DNA from: Cristatella mucedo
Lineage: Eukaryota > Bryozoa > Phylactolaemata > Cristatellidae
NCBI GenBank assembly: GCA_009760855.2
Contig: WPIO01000038.1
Coordinates: forward strand, 3,677,501 to 3,707,486
DNA length: 29,986 bases
Direction: 5' to 3'
The position numbers were made by a program, and so were the translations under genes. A model generated the notes under the pieces. That model searched no databases and was not told where the DNA came from. It was given only the letters and a program-made list of their open reading frames with translations. Of this stretch, positions 29,821-29,986 are shown piece by piece (position 1 is the first letter of the stretch; every line of letters starts with the position of its first letter).

Positions 29821-29986
29821 CGAGCCAGAGTTCAGTTTGGACCGGAACACCGGCGGAGCTGTCCTGAGCTGGCCCGCATCGAACGTTCCGATTAATTAAC
29901 GCCTGTGGAAGCCGGCAACGGCGACTGGGTGTCTTTGCATGCCTGCCGGTGAATTAAACATCACCCTAACGTCCGCTTAGTCTTTG
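29821..29986. other. Flank outside the right arm; nothing recognised
   Basis: This sequence does not match the flank to the left of 10676 and contains no ORF or repeat I can name. The window ends here. Confidence 0.5.

Overview
This is eukaryotic, animal-type genomic DNA dominated by transposable elements. The evidence is several degenerate CR1/L2-type LINEs, tRNA-derived SINEs, Tc1/mariner remnants, compound microsatellites and satellite-like arrays, with no operons, Shine-Dalgarno sites or dense ORFs. The LINE C-terminal motifs (for example WLPVxxRIxFKVLxLTxKA) are common in many invertebrates and some fishes, so I cannot name the species. An invertebrate metazoan is my best guess. I find no complete host protein-coding gene. 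The only host-like coding candidate is one 85-base exon (24733-24817) that would encode a membrane helix.

Layout. 1-2600: non-coding, with a G-quadruplex/GC-box motif near the left end. 2814-10560: a LINE cluster. It holds a minus-strand family-B fragment (B1), a nearly full-length but dead minus-strand family-A LINE (A1), a very CpG-rich tract with a 17-bp minisatellite just beyond the A1 5' end, a tRNA-SINE, and a plus-strand family-B fragment (B2) split by a younger family-A insertion (A2) with a readable 7-bp target-site duplication. 10676-18583: left arm of a large inverted duplication. 18584-27082: central spacer of about 8.5 kb holding more satellite-like sequence, a very decayed LINE, two facing Tc1/mariner remnants, a large CT/CTGT/CTGC microsatellite, a GTGTGAG-rich duplication, the candidate exon and a LINE RT fragment. 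27083-29820: right arm of the inverted duplication.

The most notable structure is the inverted duplication. Its arms share an outer segment of about 860 bp and an inner array of degenerate monomers of about 165 bp with GATTGCCGT-type cores spaced about 10 bp. The arms are collinear but diverged (I judge about 85-90% by eye), so this looks like an old event rather than an assembly fold-back. The left arm has about 5.1 kb absent from the right arm, and a SINE whose empty counterpart can be read in the right arm. A 91-bp segment next to the right arm's inner edge repeats 18760-18850 in direct orientation, which suggests a template-switch or fold-back origin.

Nothing here works as a gene pathway. 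The window is best read as layered mobile-element history: LINE proteins encode endonuclease and reverse transcriptase, the SINEs would borrow LINE machinery, and the satellite-like arrays were carried along in a segmental inversion-duplication. I found no convincing undescribed biochemical system.
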